This document shows positions 43,377 through 54,498 of a stretch of 64,000 nucleotides of DNA, piece by piece (position 1 is the stretch's first letter; every line of letters starts with the position of its first letter). The notes under the pieces were generated by a model. That model saw only the letters and a program-made list of their open reading frames with translations, was not told the origin of the DNA and searched no databases. The stretch covers positions 124,001 to 188,000 of the forward strand of contig NC_026506.1 of NCBI RefSeq assembly GCF_000182925.2. The letters run 5' to 3'. Source of the stretch: Neurospora crassa OR74A. Taxonomy: Eukaryota > Ascomycota > Sordariomycetes > Sordariales > Sordariaceae. The position numbers and the translations under genes are program-made.

Positions 43377-43705
43377 AGTTTTAGAAAATATTCTGTGGGC
43401 TCCAACCTGGAAATTCCATGTCCGATGCCTATGCAGAGTCATCGATTTGCTTCATGCCGTTGGTAGGCAAAGCCTTTTTGACGCCCGGAAACCTGTAAGG
43501 ACAAAGGAAGATGCATGCCCCTGAGCCACCCGCACGGAACAAGGCGAGATCGAACAAAGTTAATCTTCAGGAACGCGAAAGGGAGAACGTGTTTAGACGT
43601 GGTTGGTGGGGGGTATATGGCAGAAAACAAAGCTCAGTGGCTTGTGGCTTGCCTTCGAGTCAAAAAAAATGTGAAATGGCAGAATCATACGCGGAGAGTG
43701 TTCTG

Positions 43706-43957
43706 TTATATTTTCACATGCACCAAAGTTTCCACCTCAAATTGCCACCGACCATAAGACATTCCCACGTATGCTGCCTGGTTCGAAGTGGGGTCTGATA
43801 CTGCATTTGCATTTCCCATGTCGATACCAGGACCGGCAAATCTGGAACGCGGATCTTGGAAGTAGAAATAGTCTGGACGCAGATCGGTGATAGCTCGCGG
43901 CTCCGGGCTCTGGCCAAAGCTTGTGTTGTCCGAGGACGGCATAATCTTATAGGCCAT
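43706..43957 (-). CDS. Possible small ORF downstream of NUDIX gene, 83 aa
   Basis: Starts with ATG 13 bp after the NUDIX stop and reads smoothly (for example RPDYFYFQDP, GIDMGNANAVSD, SYGRWQFEVET) to a TAA at 43706. No family recognised and no signal peptide. It could be a separate small gene, a dicistronic tail, or simply 3' UTR of the NUDIX transcript. Confidence 0.25.
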   Translation of the reverse strand: MAYKIMPSSDNTSFGQSPEPRAITDLRPDYFYFQDPRSRFAGPGIDMGNANAVSDPTSNQAAYVGMSYGRWQFEVETLVHVKI

Positions 43958-43969
43958 GTACTCGGCCGC

Positions 43970-44530
43970 TCATGTCCCGTTTATTGCGCTTTGTGTTTCC
44001 ATCCCAGTTGGTGTCTTTGTATCGGCTCCGAAGGCGGCACAGAGAGTTTCAAGTTGTCCAGGATAAGCAAACTTGATCTCCCTCCCCCCGCAAACCCCGA
44101 TGCGGAGATGGTCCTTTGAAACCCACATGAAGTCCTGGTGCTCCGTCGAGTTAAGACGAACTTGCGGGTGCTCCTGCGGACTACCTCTATGTGTAGACTC
44201 GACAGAAACAAGAAAGGTGAGCTTCCGATATCGCCCTTCGCCTGACGCTCCTTCGAACTCGAGTTGGTCGAGCAGTGCCACGACATGGTTGAGGACAAGG
44301 CCGGTCTCCTCGACGAGTTCACGTGCCAGGGCGTGGGAGAGCGTCTCGTCCTCGAGGTCAACTCCGCCACCGGGGGTTTCCCACAGGTTGGGGAAGCCAT
44401 CTGTTGCCGCGCGCTGAATCAAGAGGATGTGATCTTGGTGGAGGACCACGGCACTGACAATCACGCCCTTGAGCGTAGGGTTGGTCATGAGGTATGTCTC
44501 AAGCGAGACGCCGAACTGGTGGAGAGCCAT
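43970..44530 (-). CDS. NUDIX hydrolase, 186 aa
   Basis: Single exon; the ATG at 44530 (MALHQFGVSLETY) is chosen since the upstream frame shows no conserved sequence. The NUDIX box is complete: G-G-G-V-D-L-E-D-E-T then seven residues, then RELVEETGL, matching GX5EX7REUXEEXGU. The preceding strand VIVSAVVLHQDHILLIQRA and the loop WETPGG are typical of the fold. Such enzymes hydrolyse nucleoside diphosphates linked to another moiety; the substrate cannot be told. The domain fills the protein, so it is probably a soluble housekeeping enzyme. An octamer copy falls in the coding region at 44182-44189. Confidence 0.87.
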   Translation of the reverse strand: MALHQFGVSLETYLMTNPTLKGVIVSAVVLHQDHILLIQRAATDGFPNLWETPGGGVDLEDETLSHALARELVEETGLVLNHVVALLDQLEFEGASGEGRYRKLTFLVSVESTHRGSPQEHPQVRLNSTEHQDFMWVSKDHLRIGVCGGREIKFAYPGQLETLCAAFGADTKTPTGMETQSAINGT

Positions 44531-45411
44531 GGTGTTGTTTGTAGTACTTTTGCGGGCTGCTTTGAGGAGATGAGTGTTGGTTGTGGTCGCCGAGTATATT
44601 TGTTGGTTCAGTTGCGAGGAAGATTGTTTGCCACCAAACCGCAACCAGGAAGTTGATGGTTTGTTGTTGGTTCTTCCCGGATTTCCCCAGCTTTTGAATC
44701 TGGTCGACGCCTTCGGCAAAAGTCTGTTACGTTACGCGGAGATCACGTCACTTGAAACATCCTCTTAAATTGGGGGGAATAGACGGGAGGTATCTTGAGA
44801 GAAAAGGCAATCGCGGTTGCCTGGAAGCCACGCAACCTAAGGTATGCTGACACTGGGGCTCTTGCCCTCTGTACCCGCAGCCAGCCTGGGTGGAGATGCC
44901 CTCACTACCTCTATGGTGTCCCGATGGGGTCGATGAAGCTCCAAGGAGATCAGTCAGCAAAACAAGAATATCTGAGACTTCCTGAGACTTCACTCCAGAG
45001 TCCTAAGTTCAAAATAGTCCTTTGTCGTCGTCGAGTGTCCCGGACAGGGAGTACCCAAGATGACGTCAGGGGTACAAGCCATGATTCAGTGGAAGCACGT
45101 GCTGAAATGGAGGGACGGGATCTTTAGAGGTAGTGAGGTTATTTCCTGCCCCACCTTTTTCAGGGGCTTCAGCGCTCCTGGTTGGCCATCCCCCCCACCA
45201 CTCAGCGATCTCCAGGGCATCAATGACGTGGCGTCCACTGTTTTGCTCGCTGTCAGCATCAAGCACTGCGACGGCTTCATTTCTCTCGAGACCTTGTCCT
45301 TGTCCTCGAGGGTGTCGTTCCTGGTGTCCATCTCCCATCTCCCATCCCACGGCACTCAGCCCTACCCGTTCTCCATCTTCGTCGATGATCCCAACTTAAA
45401 GTCCATCCATC
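44531..45411. promoter_or_regulatory. Divergent intergenic region between NUDIX and M20 genes
   Basis: No gene seen; both promoters must lie here. Octamers at 44906-44913 and 45125-45132. Confidence 0.45.
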
Positions 45412-46946
45412 ATGGCGACCGATTCCAGCACCCAGACCGACACGCTGCTGTCCGAGATGGACGAAGACGACGACTTTGTCATCATCACCCACCAAGAAGT
45501 CAACGCGGCGCGACGTCCCCGATTCCTGAACGACATCAGCGATTACATCGACAGCATCGCCGAGGAGCTATGGCCCATCAACAAGAAGATCCACGACAAA
45601 CCTGAGCTTGGCTATGGAGAGGTCATTGCCCATTATACCTTGACGGCCTACATGAAGACGCAGCCAGGATGGACAGTGACGCGGTCGGCATACGGCATGA
45701 AGACGGCCTGGGTTGCGGTCTACGACACGGGCAAACGGGGGCCTTGTGTTTCCTTTAACGTTGAGATGGGTATGTGTGTCTCTTTCCCTCCCGTTTCCAT
45801 CCCTTCCGCCGGTCATCTAGACTGTCGGATTGACCAACGGGCCTGGGCATAGCAGGCATCACCCTAGCATCCATGACCTCGACCAGTCCGAGACTTCCAA
45901 ACTAACAACAAAAAACCTCCAATCCAGACGCCCTCCCCGCCATCGGTCACGCCTGCGGCCACAACCTCATCGCTACCGCCTCCCTCGCCGGCGCCCTTGC
46001 CACCGTCCACCTCCTCTCCCTCTACTCTCTCCCGGGTCGCGTCGTCCTCTTTGGCACCCCCGCTGAAGAAGGCGGCGGCGGTAAGATCCGGCTCCTAGCC
46101 GCGGGCGCCTACAAAGACCACGGCGTCGACATCAGTCTCATCTCCCACCCCGGCACCATCCCCGACTGCGCCCTCACGCACACGACCGCCTACATTCGGA
46201 TGAAGGTCGAATACTTTGGTCGGGAAGCACACGCCGCAGCAGAGCCGTGGCTGGGAGTCAATGCGCTGGACGCATTGATCACGGCGTATAATGGGATTAG
46301 CGTGTTGAGGCAGCAGACTATGCCGTCTGATATCATCCAGGGACACATCACTGATGGCGGGGCGGGGCCGAATATCATCCATGCGTATGCGGCAGGCATT
46401 TTTGTGGTGAGGGCCGCGACGCAGAGACGATTGGAGGCGTTGGTTGAGAAAGTGATGGGGTGCTTCGATGCGGGCGCGCTGGCGACTGGTGCAAAGGTCA
46501 AGGTGACCAGACTGATGGCCTACAAGGATCATGTGCCGAATCGGTTGTTGGCGAGGAGCTATGCGCGGTACTTTAATCCGCTGGTGCCCGAGGAAGGGGA
46601 TGGAGGAAGGGATGGGGATGGGAATGAGGCGGGCGGACCGAGCAAGATTCCAGAGGACCAGGATGTCGATGAGATGAGAGGCCGGAGTGGTGCCAGTTCG
46701 GACCAGGGCGATATTGCTCATGCGATGCCGAGCATTATGCCCGGGTTCGAGATACCGCCGGGGCCGGGAGGGGCAGGACCCCATAATCCCGGGTTTGCGG
46801 AAAGTGCGGGAACGAGGTTGGCGTTTGAGAGGAGTTTGAGGGTTGCAAAGGCGTTGGCGGGCACGGCGATCGATGTGTTGAACATTGATGGGCTGTTGGA
46901 GGAGGTCAAGAAGGAATGGAGGCGATCCATGACCGGGAGCAGGTGA
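45412..46946 (+). CDS. M20-family amidohydrolase (PM20D2-like), 458 aa
   Basis: Two exons, 45412-45769 and 45928-46946, across a 158-nt intron (donor GTATGT, branch ACTAAC, acceptor ATCCAG). Splicing gives FNVEMDALPAIGHACGHN, the metal-site motif of M20 amidohydrolases. Further motifs are FGTPAEEGGGGK (catalytic glutamate region), the DISLISHPG segment and FGREAHAAAEPW, the dimerisation-domain start. An acidic/glycine-rich insertion (about residues 340-385) interrupts the C-terminal part. The family hydrolyses N-acyl amino acids or dipeptides in the cytosol; the exact substrate is unknown. No signal peptide. Confidence 0.9.
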
Positions 46947-47111
46947 GAAACAGCAGGCAGGACGGAACGGTTGACGACGTTATGACATTACGACAGCGGT
47001 ACAGATTGGATGTAGGTTTGGATATAAGGTAACAAGGTAACAAGGGCCGGTCCCCATCTCTCATCAATCAACATGTCCTATCTCCCATCCCTTCTCCTCC
47101 CTCCCCGTCCT

Positions 47112-48314
47112 CTACTGATAAGTTACCTGCATCCCTCCCGGCAGCTCCGAAACCCACCCTTCCGTCTCCTCCTTCACCGTCTGCTTCTTGAAACAAGCCA
47201 ACGCCTGCTCCGGTGTCTGCGTCTTGAGCTGCGAGCATCGATCGCCACTGCACCGCGCATCCAGCGCCCTCTGGAGCGCGTCTCCCTTCCACCCAAACAC
47301 GTAGTCGCCGTGCTGGCCGTACCCGGTCCCGTCTCCCATCGAGTACACAAACGGTTGTCCCATGTCGGGCCAAATAGCCTTGTCATTGAACTGCCGAGTG
47401 TCCCACATGACTTCGTACATGAGCTGTGGCAAGCGGACCGGGTGGCTGGCGGGGCAGGGGCCTGTGGATTCAAAGGTGCCAGAGGAGGGATACGCGACGT
47501 GCGACTTGTGGTCCGGAGAGTCGACGTTTTTGCCATCCCAGCAGCTAGTCGCCTGTTAGTTTTCGAGGGGAGAGGCGTCGAGGTGAATGGCGGGGGAACT
47601 CACGTAGGAAAGGTGATGGTAGTCCGAATCCCACCCGGACACATCTTGTTGGGGAATGTGACGGTGTCGTCGCCCGTGCAGGGCGCACCGCCAAACGGAC
47701 TCTGCTGGATGTTATGCTCACATCGATGGCAGATTTGCCTTTGCATACCCCGATTAGACCGGAGCATGGCGTCGCCTACCAGCATGCGGAAGCCCTGTTT
47801 GACATCGATCAGTACCTTGTCTTCTTCACACACACCACACACACACCTTGCTTTGATGATGCCAGGGTACGTAGGTAGGTAAACTCACAGGCTTAAAAGC
47901 AGTAACTTTCGTCTTCCCATCATACGGCGGGATATAATACACGGTGATCCCCCCTTGTCCCGTCAATCCCAGATTCACCATCTGCGGCACCCTTTTATAG
48001 CTGCCGTTCTTGGCATGGAAGTACAAGTTGGCCGTCCAGTAGTTGGAAAAGTCCTCGGCGAAGGAACACGTGGTGCAGGTGGACTGAGTTGAGGGATCGT
48101 ACTCGACAGGCGTCATGGTGGCGTTGAAGGAGTTGCCGCCGACGATTTGGTGCATGTGGGTCGAGGGGAGCATGCCGGGGTTGACGAGCGGGTCGAGACG
48201 CTCGATGGAGAGTTGGGAGCATTGGAAGCGCATCATGGCTGCTGTGGCGTATTGGGCTAGGGTGTCTTGCACGAAGACTGAGGCCACAGGGGCCAGGAAT
48301 TGGAGGAGCTTCAT
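47112..48314 (-). CDS. Secreted DUF1996 protein, 349 aa
   Basis: Three exons: 47889-48314, 47604-47794 and 47112-47544, with introns of 94 and 59 nt (both donors GTGAGT). Splicing joins TAFKP to GFRMLVGDA and TFPT to [15 protein letters not shown]. The signal peptide ([21 protein letters not shown]) precedes a DUF1996 domain from [20 protein letters not shown] and [11 protein letters not shown] to about residue 270. Conserved histidines and cysteine pairs (CTTCSF, CHRCEHN) are present. Function of the family is unknown; many are extracellular or wall-associated. No WSC domain follows, unlike longer relatives. It converges with the M20 gene, with 165 bp between stops. Confidence 0.9.
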
Positions 48315-51300
48315 GGTGATGGTATGGTTTGGCTTTGTGAGATGAACGCGTTTGTCTTGGAGCAAAGAGGTATCGAAGGTACCGGGCTGGTGGTTTACGG
48401 TCGAAGAGGCAAGAGGAACTCGTCTGAGGATGAGGCTTTGCGGATTACCCCTTATACTCTAGGCGTATCACTCTTTTCCTCCCGTCCGGGCTCAGAGCAT
48501 GGATCATGATATGCCGAGATCAACAAACATACCAAAAGGCGCGGCACGAAAGTCTGTCTCATCGACAACTACAACCAACCGTGAATTTTGCTTCGTGCCC
48601 AGGTATCATGGCCATTGGTTAACCCCCTCTGCCGAACTCCAGCAAGAGATGCAATATACCCGCCTTGGTGAACTGCCGCATATTGGTCTACTTTGGTGGT
48701 TAAATCCGGGGTAAAGTCTAATTGGCGAGGAAGGGCGATCTGTGTTGAGTGAGAGGTCGAGGTGCAATATACTCTAATGAAGACCTACACATTGACCCCT
48801 CTCTGAAAACATGTGTGACCATAAAGGATTAGAGGTATATAAGGTTTGTCTTAAAGATTGTGGTCAGGTTTGCCACAGGAACGGAACCTTGGAAGGGTGC
48901 CTACCTACCACTAGATACCTGGTTGATAATTGTATGTAGGATCGCCAACAGTGCAGTTGTCACATGGCATGATCTTTGGCTTGTTTGCCGGTTGGATTGG
49001 AGTATCACAGTCACAAGTTCAAATTCCAGTCAGAAGACCAGATAGGTAGAGTAGAGTTACAGTTACAGTTATGCTTAATTGCGAGACTAAGTGTAGGTGC
49101 TAAAGTTACATGAACGACCAAGTCACATCAGAACCTTATCAGACGTCACCCGATGGAGCTCCAGTCTCGGTACCTAGTTATAATCTCTTCACATGTGACA
49201 TGCTTTGTGATTGCATCGTCGGTTGTCAGCCAAGCAAGTATCTCGATTAGTTAGGTAAGGTTCACCAGTCAAGAATGATGAGAACTGTCGAAAGAGGAAG
49301 ATTACCTCTAAGGGAGGAGAATGGAATTATTCACACATTGTGGAATGCCACAACTTACATGTAATCAAACTTGGAGGAATTGAGTGTCGCCAATGAAACT
49401 TGACCGTACCTATCATCGGCAACCGAATCGAAGAGGGTCTAAAGATCTTTTCGGGATACCTGCGAGTAGATAGTGGTTTGCTCGATACCGTAGGCTCAAA
49501 TTGCGTTTGAGCAGAGTACCTAGGCGAGGTGGGAAGTTACTGTGTCCTGTCCTGGCTGGGAGTCTTAACCGGACTGTTGATTTAGCCCAAGTGCAAACCC
49601 AAAGACTCGTGCCTCCTGTTCTTTACCTATCTTCCTATCATTCGAGTAAGTAGGTAAGTAAGACATGCATGCCTCCACGGAAATTGTCGGCGATGTGAAG
49701 CACCAAGTAGAGTCCAGCTTGACTCTTCCCTTCTAGCGTAGGTTGACATTGAGAGAGCCGTTCAGTCATTTTTGAAGCCAACGATACGGAGAAATCGGTG
49801 GCCCAAACAGGCATGCATGCCGGCAGTACACTAGCCATAATCGTGTCTACCGACATACCTATGTACACGGTCGTTGGATCATGGTTCAGGGATCATGATC
49901 GTTGTTACACTGCCTTTGTGGCTTGCAGGCACGCAAGATAAAGGAGATTAAAGAGGGGATCAGAAAAAAAGAAACGAAAGAAAGCGTTCAGGAGAGATTC
50001 AAGATGATAATAATGATGATGAACTAGGTGAAAAAGAAGCAAAGGGTCTAGATCGGTGATGCAGGAACGGTTCACATCGATGCTTGTTGCGAATTGAAGG
50101 TGTTGATGAGTTGGTTGCTAGAGAGATGGACGCTCGGTAAAGCTCGTTGGGGAAATAATGCGAGACTTCGTTGTTGGCTACAGGATTTCCTGTCTTGGTC
50201 TCCTCAAGTGTTCTTCCCTTGTCATCTTTCCATCTCTTGAATCATTTGAGGCTCAGCACTTCCATCGGCGATGTCTGGCAGTGAATATCTGTAAATCCTT
50301 CCTTCACTCACCGTCCTTTTCAGTGAACGACCCCTGCCGCATGCTACTGTAGGACCCGAGCACTGTCATTCACTGTCTCTAGGCATTGCTGGTTGGTTGC
50401 CAAGACGTGTGTTCGCTTCTTCACGGACCGGACTTGTCGTCTGCAAGTTACGTCAGTTGCCGATGTGACTCCTCCGGTATTCTCCTCCTTTGGACCAGAG
50501 GAAGGCCCGATGTTTTAATGATATCTTTTCGGTGTGTCTGACAATTCACCAAGCCATGTTAGACATGAAGATAACGCAATCCAACCACTCTCCGAGACGA
50601 TGAGAACGAAGGAACAGCCCCATCTCATCTCATCTCATGGATCCCACCAGTTTTCAACCTACAAGTCAGCCCCGAACACCTAACAACTCGCGCTTACCCA
50701 AGACACCTAGACGCCGCGTTTAGCGCACAGATAGACTCATCACCACTAAACCGTTTACCACTAGAACGTCCGTTAGCCCGGTACTTTGCATAAGGTTGAT
50801 TAGGTAGGTAGGTGGGCATTTCCATTTCCAGCATCAACAGCATCTTGCCCTGTTCCTTGTTGCCTGCTGGCTGTGAATGATGCAGTCAACTTTTGGAAAT
50901 TATGCAGTACACTACACATGTCTGGTGTGTGGGGGACACCTCGGCTGGTGGGACTTTTCAGTTTTGATCGCGGGATCAATTCAGTTCTCTCTCATTCCCT
51001 TCCCTTGTTCGACGACCGCCGTGACGTTGTAGTGAAAGTGTCACGCTAACAAATCCTCAAGGGTTTTTGTGTTCACTGACTGAGACACACAGGCACCTAG
51101 CGAGGCAGGCCCACTCGGACTGGCCATTTTTAGTATTTTTTAGCGGCAGAGGCTGGGATCGATGGATCAGGATCAGGAACCCTGCTGCATCCGTTGCGGG
51201 GCCCCGGGCAGGCAGCTGTTGCAGCCTGTTGGTGCAACAAGTGAGAAAGTGGAAATGGTGGAAGAAAAGAACCAGTCAGTAAACTGAGCCTTGTGGGCTT

Positions 51301-52437
51301 GGTTGCTTAGTGGCTGGAAAAGTGGTTGATGCGGATTGGTTGTTTTCTCTATTTTTTTTCTTCTTCTCTTTTTCTTTCCACATCCTCTCCGCCTTCTTTG
51401 CTGACGTGATTGTTGACATGGTGATCGATTGAGGCTGTCAAAGTGATTTGTCAGTTGAAGCATCTCTTTTTTTTTTTTTTTTTTTCTTTCTTTCTTTTCT
51501 TGGCTAACACAAGTGAGTGTTTACACTGCTCAGACAAGTTCTGCTTCTCGAATTTTCGGCATCACTCACCCGCGCCCAGATAGCGAGATACGAACGGCTC
51601 GGCTTGGCAACGTATCATGGACTCCATCAGGATCCGTATTCATCTTCCTTATCAACGCGGGCTATGACGTACCAGAGAACCGATGACCTTTGTGTAAAAT
51701 GGTTCCCTAGCTAAAATGTCTAGTGTACACACACTATCGATTCCTGAACCTCCTCGCAACTCCTACCCAAATCTCCCCCATGGTTTCACATGCACTCCTA
51801 TCGCTTCGGAATCCGGGTGCCTACGCCTTGCGGAGATTAAAAAAGCCAAAAGATGCTCCTAGCGCTTACATACGGACCGGGACAAGGCATGGAACTGGAA
51901 GCCCTTGGGGGTGAGCGGCGGTCGGGGGGACAGCAAAAGTCGGAAGACGCCACGACGCCAAGTCCAAACATCCCAAGCAGATCGGATGTTCGGGCGGGTG
52001 TAAGGCCGATCGCTACTGCAATTAGTGGCGGTTAGGGGGGCCCTTCGTCGCGAAGCTGTCCAGTGGTTTGTGGTTGTTTAGCGTTATCTGCAGCGTGTCA
52101 GCGACTTTAGGTGCAGTGCCACCTCACTCATCACCACCACGACCGCCGCGCCGGGCCCGCCGCCAGGGGTCGGGACTTGGTTGACAATCCTTTTTTTTCA
52201 TGTGGGTAGCAGCCTTGACGGGAAGGATGGATGGAGTCTCGTGGAATTCAAGATCCGACGATATATGTATCCCGCGCTGGTCGCAGTGCGGTACCGACCT
52301 TGGGTACCTCTTGACATAGTTTCATGCTGCTTTGCCTTCCTCCGACAGCCGGTACCAGATAGACATTATCACCACCTATCATCGTCATCGTCAAGGGAGG
52401 AAGTGAACAACGTCAGGCAGCAACACCACCACCCAAA
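48315..52437. other. Long gene-poor stretch before ankyrin gene
   Basis: About 4.1 kb without a supportable gene. Includes TAGG/TACC-type simple repeats (near 49648 and 50805), a T19 run at 51467-51485 with flanking CTTT tract, and octamers at 48830-48837 and 49303-49310. Many short ATG-started frames precede 52438. A long promoter/leader for the ankyrin gene is likely. Confidence 0.45.
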
Positions 52438-54498
52438 ATGGCGACGGCAACAATGACCATGGCCGCCACCATCACTACACCAGGACCCATCCTGCTTCCA
52501 CCAACACCACCACAGACACCACCCCTCGAGGCCAAAAGGTCGTCGTCATCATTTTCCCCCATCTCCAGCGACGCCTTTTATTCCGACGACAACCTGCCAA
52601 CATTACCGCTCCCAGCAGCGAAAACCACCCACCTCCCTCTGTCTTCCGCCCTTGGGCTACCCAGCCCCAAGCTTACAACATTCGCATTCGAAAAGCCCCC
52701 TCCTCCTCCCGCAAAACCAACCCTCTCTCGCTTGGCAGTCTCATCCCGCCTCTCCGAATTAGGATGGAAATCCCGTCCTCGCCAAGGACCCCAAGGCGAT
52801 TGCCGACAACTCCAAAAGCCAAACCGAAGTCTCCAAGTACCCACGCTGCTTCCTGGAGGCGTCCCGGCGGTGGTTCTGCATGGGCCCAAGTGCGAGTGTC
52901 GGGAGCGGGAAGAGACAACAGAGAAGGCGGGCGATGATGAGCTAGTAGCAAGGGTGTTGGCGCTGGCACAACGCACGGCAGTGAGACAGCGGCTTGAACA
53001 ACAGAGGAGAATGAAGGAAGAGCAGCGAAGGGCAGCAGAAAAGAGGGAGAGGAGTTTAGAGAGGAAGGGAAAGAGGGGTGGCATGATTTGTGGGTGGAGG
53101 GTTGGAATACCCAAGGAAGTGACGAGGTTTTTCTCGAGCAGGACCTCATCTGTCTCGCTGTCCGACTCCAGTTCCGACTCCGACTCTGACCCCGAGTCGA
53201 CGACGGTCACCGGCAGCACCAGCATGGGACTCGGATTCGACCAAGACAAAATCACCGATCTCTGTCTCGCCTGCTCCAACCTCGACATCGACAAAATCGT
53301 CACCCACCTTTTTACCAACAAGGTCCCCATTAACGGGCGATGTACCGTTACCACCTCAGCGGAAGTTCCACTTGATTCTCAGCCCGTCGAGACCACCCCC
53401 CTGTTTTCCGTGCTCCGCTCTCCCCTCTTCTCGACTCGTCCAAAAGGTCAGACGGCAATCCTCCGGCTCTTGCTCGACCTGGGCGCCGACCCCAACGCTT
53501 CCGTCTCCGTTCTCACGCTATCATCCGAATTCGAATCCACCCACGTTTCAGCACAAACACAGCCAGGAAGGCTCACCATCCTCTGCGCTGCCTCCATCCT
53601 CGGCCTACCAGAAGCAGTCTCCCTCCTCCTCGAGCGCGGCGCCAAGGTCGACGCAAGGAAAACCAGTCTGCCACTTGGCGTCGATGGAAAATGGGGCAAG
53701 GGGCTCAGCGCATTGGACGTGGCCACCATGGCCGGCCAAGACCGCATCGTCGAGATTCTTCTTCGGGCAGGTGCCCTCGTAACAGGAACCTGCGACCTCT
53801 TTCTCCCCGCTCAACTGCCCATCAACAAATTCGCAGGAGGGAGACCAAAACTACGAAGTGCATCAACTTCCAACCTCCTCTCAGCCAAGCCTTCCCAATC
53901 GCAACTTCTCCAAGTGCCAACTTCAGAACCCCAATGGCCCACCCCCTTACCCATCCAACGAAAGACCACCCGCCTCTCGGGCGTCACACCCCTCCACCTC
54001 GCCTCTCTCTCCGGCAACTTATCCATCGCCGCCATGATCCTCTCCTCCAGCAACACCAAAACCGCCTCCGACCTCACCAACGCCCGCACATCCACCACCA
54101 ACAACAATATGACCACCGGCGGCCGAACCCCCCTCCACTACGCCGCCGAATCACTAAACCTCGAACTCTCCTCCCTCTTACTCTCCGACCCGCGCACCGA
54201 TCCCGACGCCACAGACGACGACGGCGCTACCCCCCTTGCATTACTGGTCGGCAAGTTGGAAAGTACCTTTTCCATGCGACAGCAAGAGGAAGTAGTCGAG
54301 TTGGTGCGCAGGTTACTGAGAGCCGGAGCGAACGCGGGGGTAGTCCGGTGCGGAACGGAGTTGTTGAGTTTGAAGGCGAGGTTGTTGGCTTTGGATGATG
54401 GCCGTGAAAACAGTCGTGAAAACGGAAGAAGGTGGGGGGATTTGTTTGAGGAGGATGCGAGGGGCGTGTTGAGGGGGAGTGTTAAGCGGAGGTATTGA
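52438..54498 (+). CDS. Ankyrin-repeat protein with coiled coil, 686 aa
   Basis: Single exon, ATG context CAAAATGG. Residues 1-110 are Pro/Ser/Thr-rich and disordered. A strongly charged helical segment at about 160-215 (arginine/glutamate-rich, QRLEQQRRMKEEQRR) should form a coiled coil. Ankyrin repeats follow from about 285: AILRLLLDLGADPN, AVSLLLERGAKVD, GLSALDVATMAGQDRIVEIL, GVTPLHLASLSGNL and GRTPLHYAAESLNLELSSLL, closing with VRRLLRAGANAG. They are irregular, separated by long serine-rich inserts. The protein probably acts as a binding scaffold; partner and location unknown. No enzyme domain is seen. Confidence 0.87.
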   Translation: MATATMTMAATITTPGPILLPPTPPQTPPLEAKRSSSSFSPISSDAFYSDDNLPTLPLPAAKTTHLPLSSALGLPSPKLTTFAFEKPPPPPAKPTLSRLAVSSRLSELGWKSRPRQGPQGDCRQLQKPNRSLQVPTLLPGGVPAVVLHGPKCECREREETTEKAGDDELVARVLALAQRTAVRQRLEQQRRMKEEQRRAAEKRERSLERKGKRGGMICGWRVGIPKEVTRFFSSRTSSVSLSDSSSDSDSDPESTTVTGSTSMGLGFDQDKITDLCLACSNLDIDKIVTHLFTNKVPINGRCTVTTSAEVPLDSQPVETTPLFSVLRSPLFSTRPKGQTAILRLLLDLGADPNASVSVLTLSSEFESTHVSAQTQPGRLTILCAASILGLPEAVSLLLERGAKVDARKTSLPLGVDGKWGKGLSALDVATMAGQDRIVEILLRAGALVTGTCDLFLPAQLPINKFAGGRPKLRSASTSNLLSAKPSQSQLLQVPTSEPQWPTPLPIQRKTTRLSGVTPLHLASLSGNLSIAAMILSSSNTKTASDLTNARTSTTNNNMTTGGRTPLHYAAESLNLELSSLLLSDPRTDPDATDDDGATPLALLVGKLESTFSMRQQEEVVELVRRLLRAGANAGVVRCGTELLSLKARLLALDDGRENSRENGRRWGDLFEEDARGVLRGSVKRRY

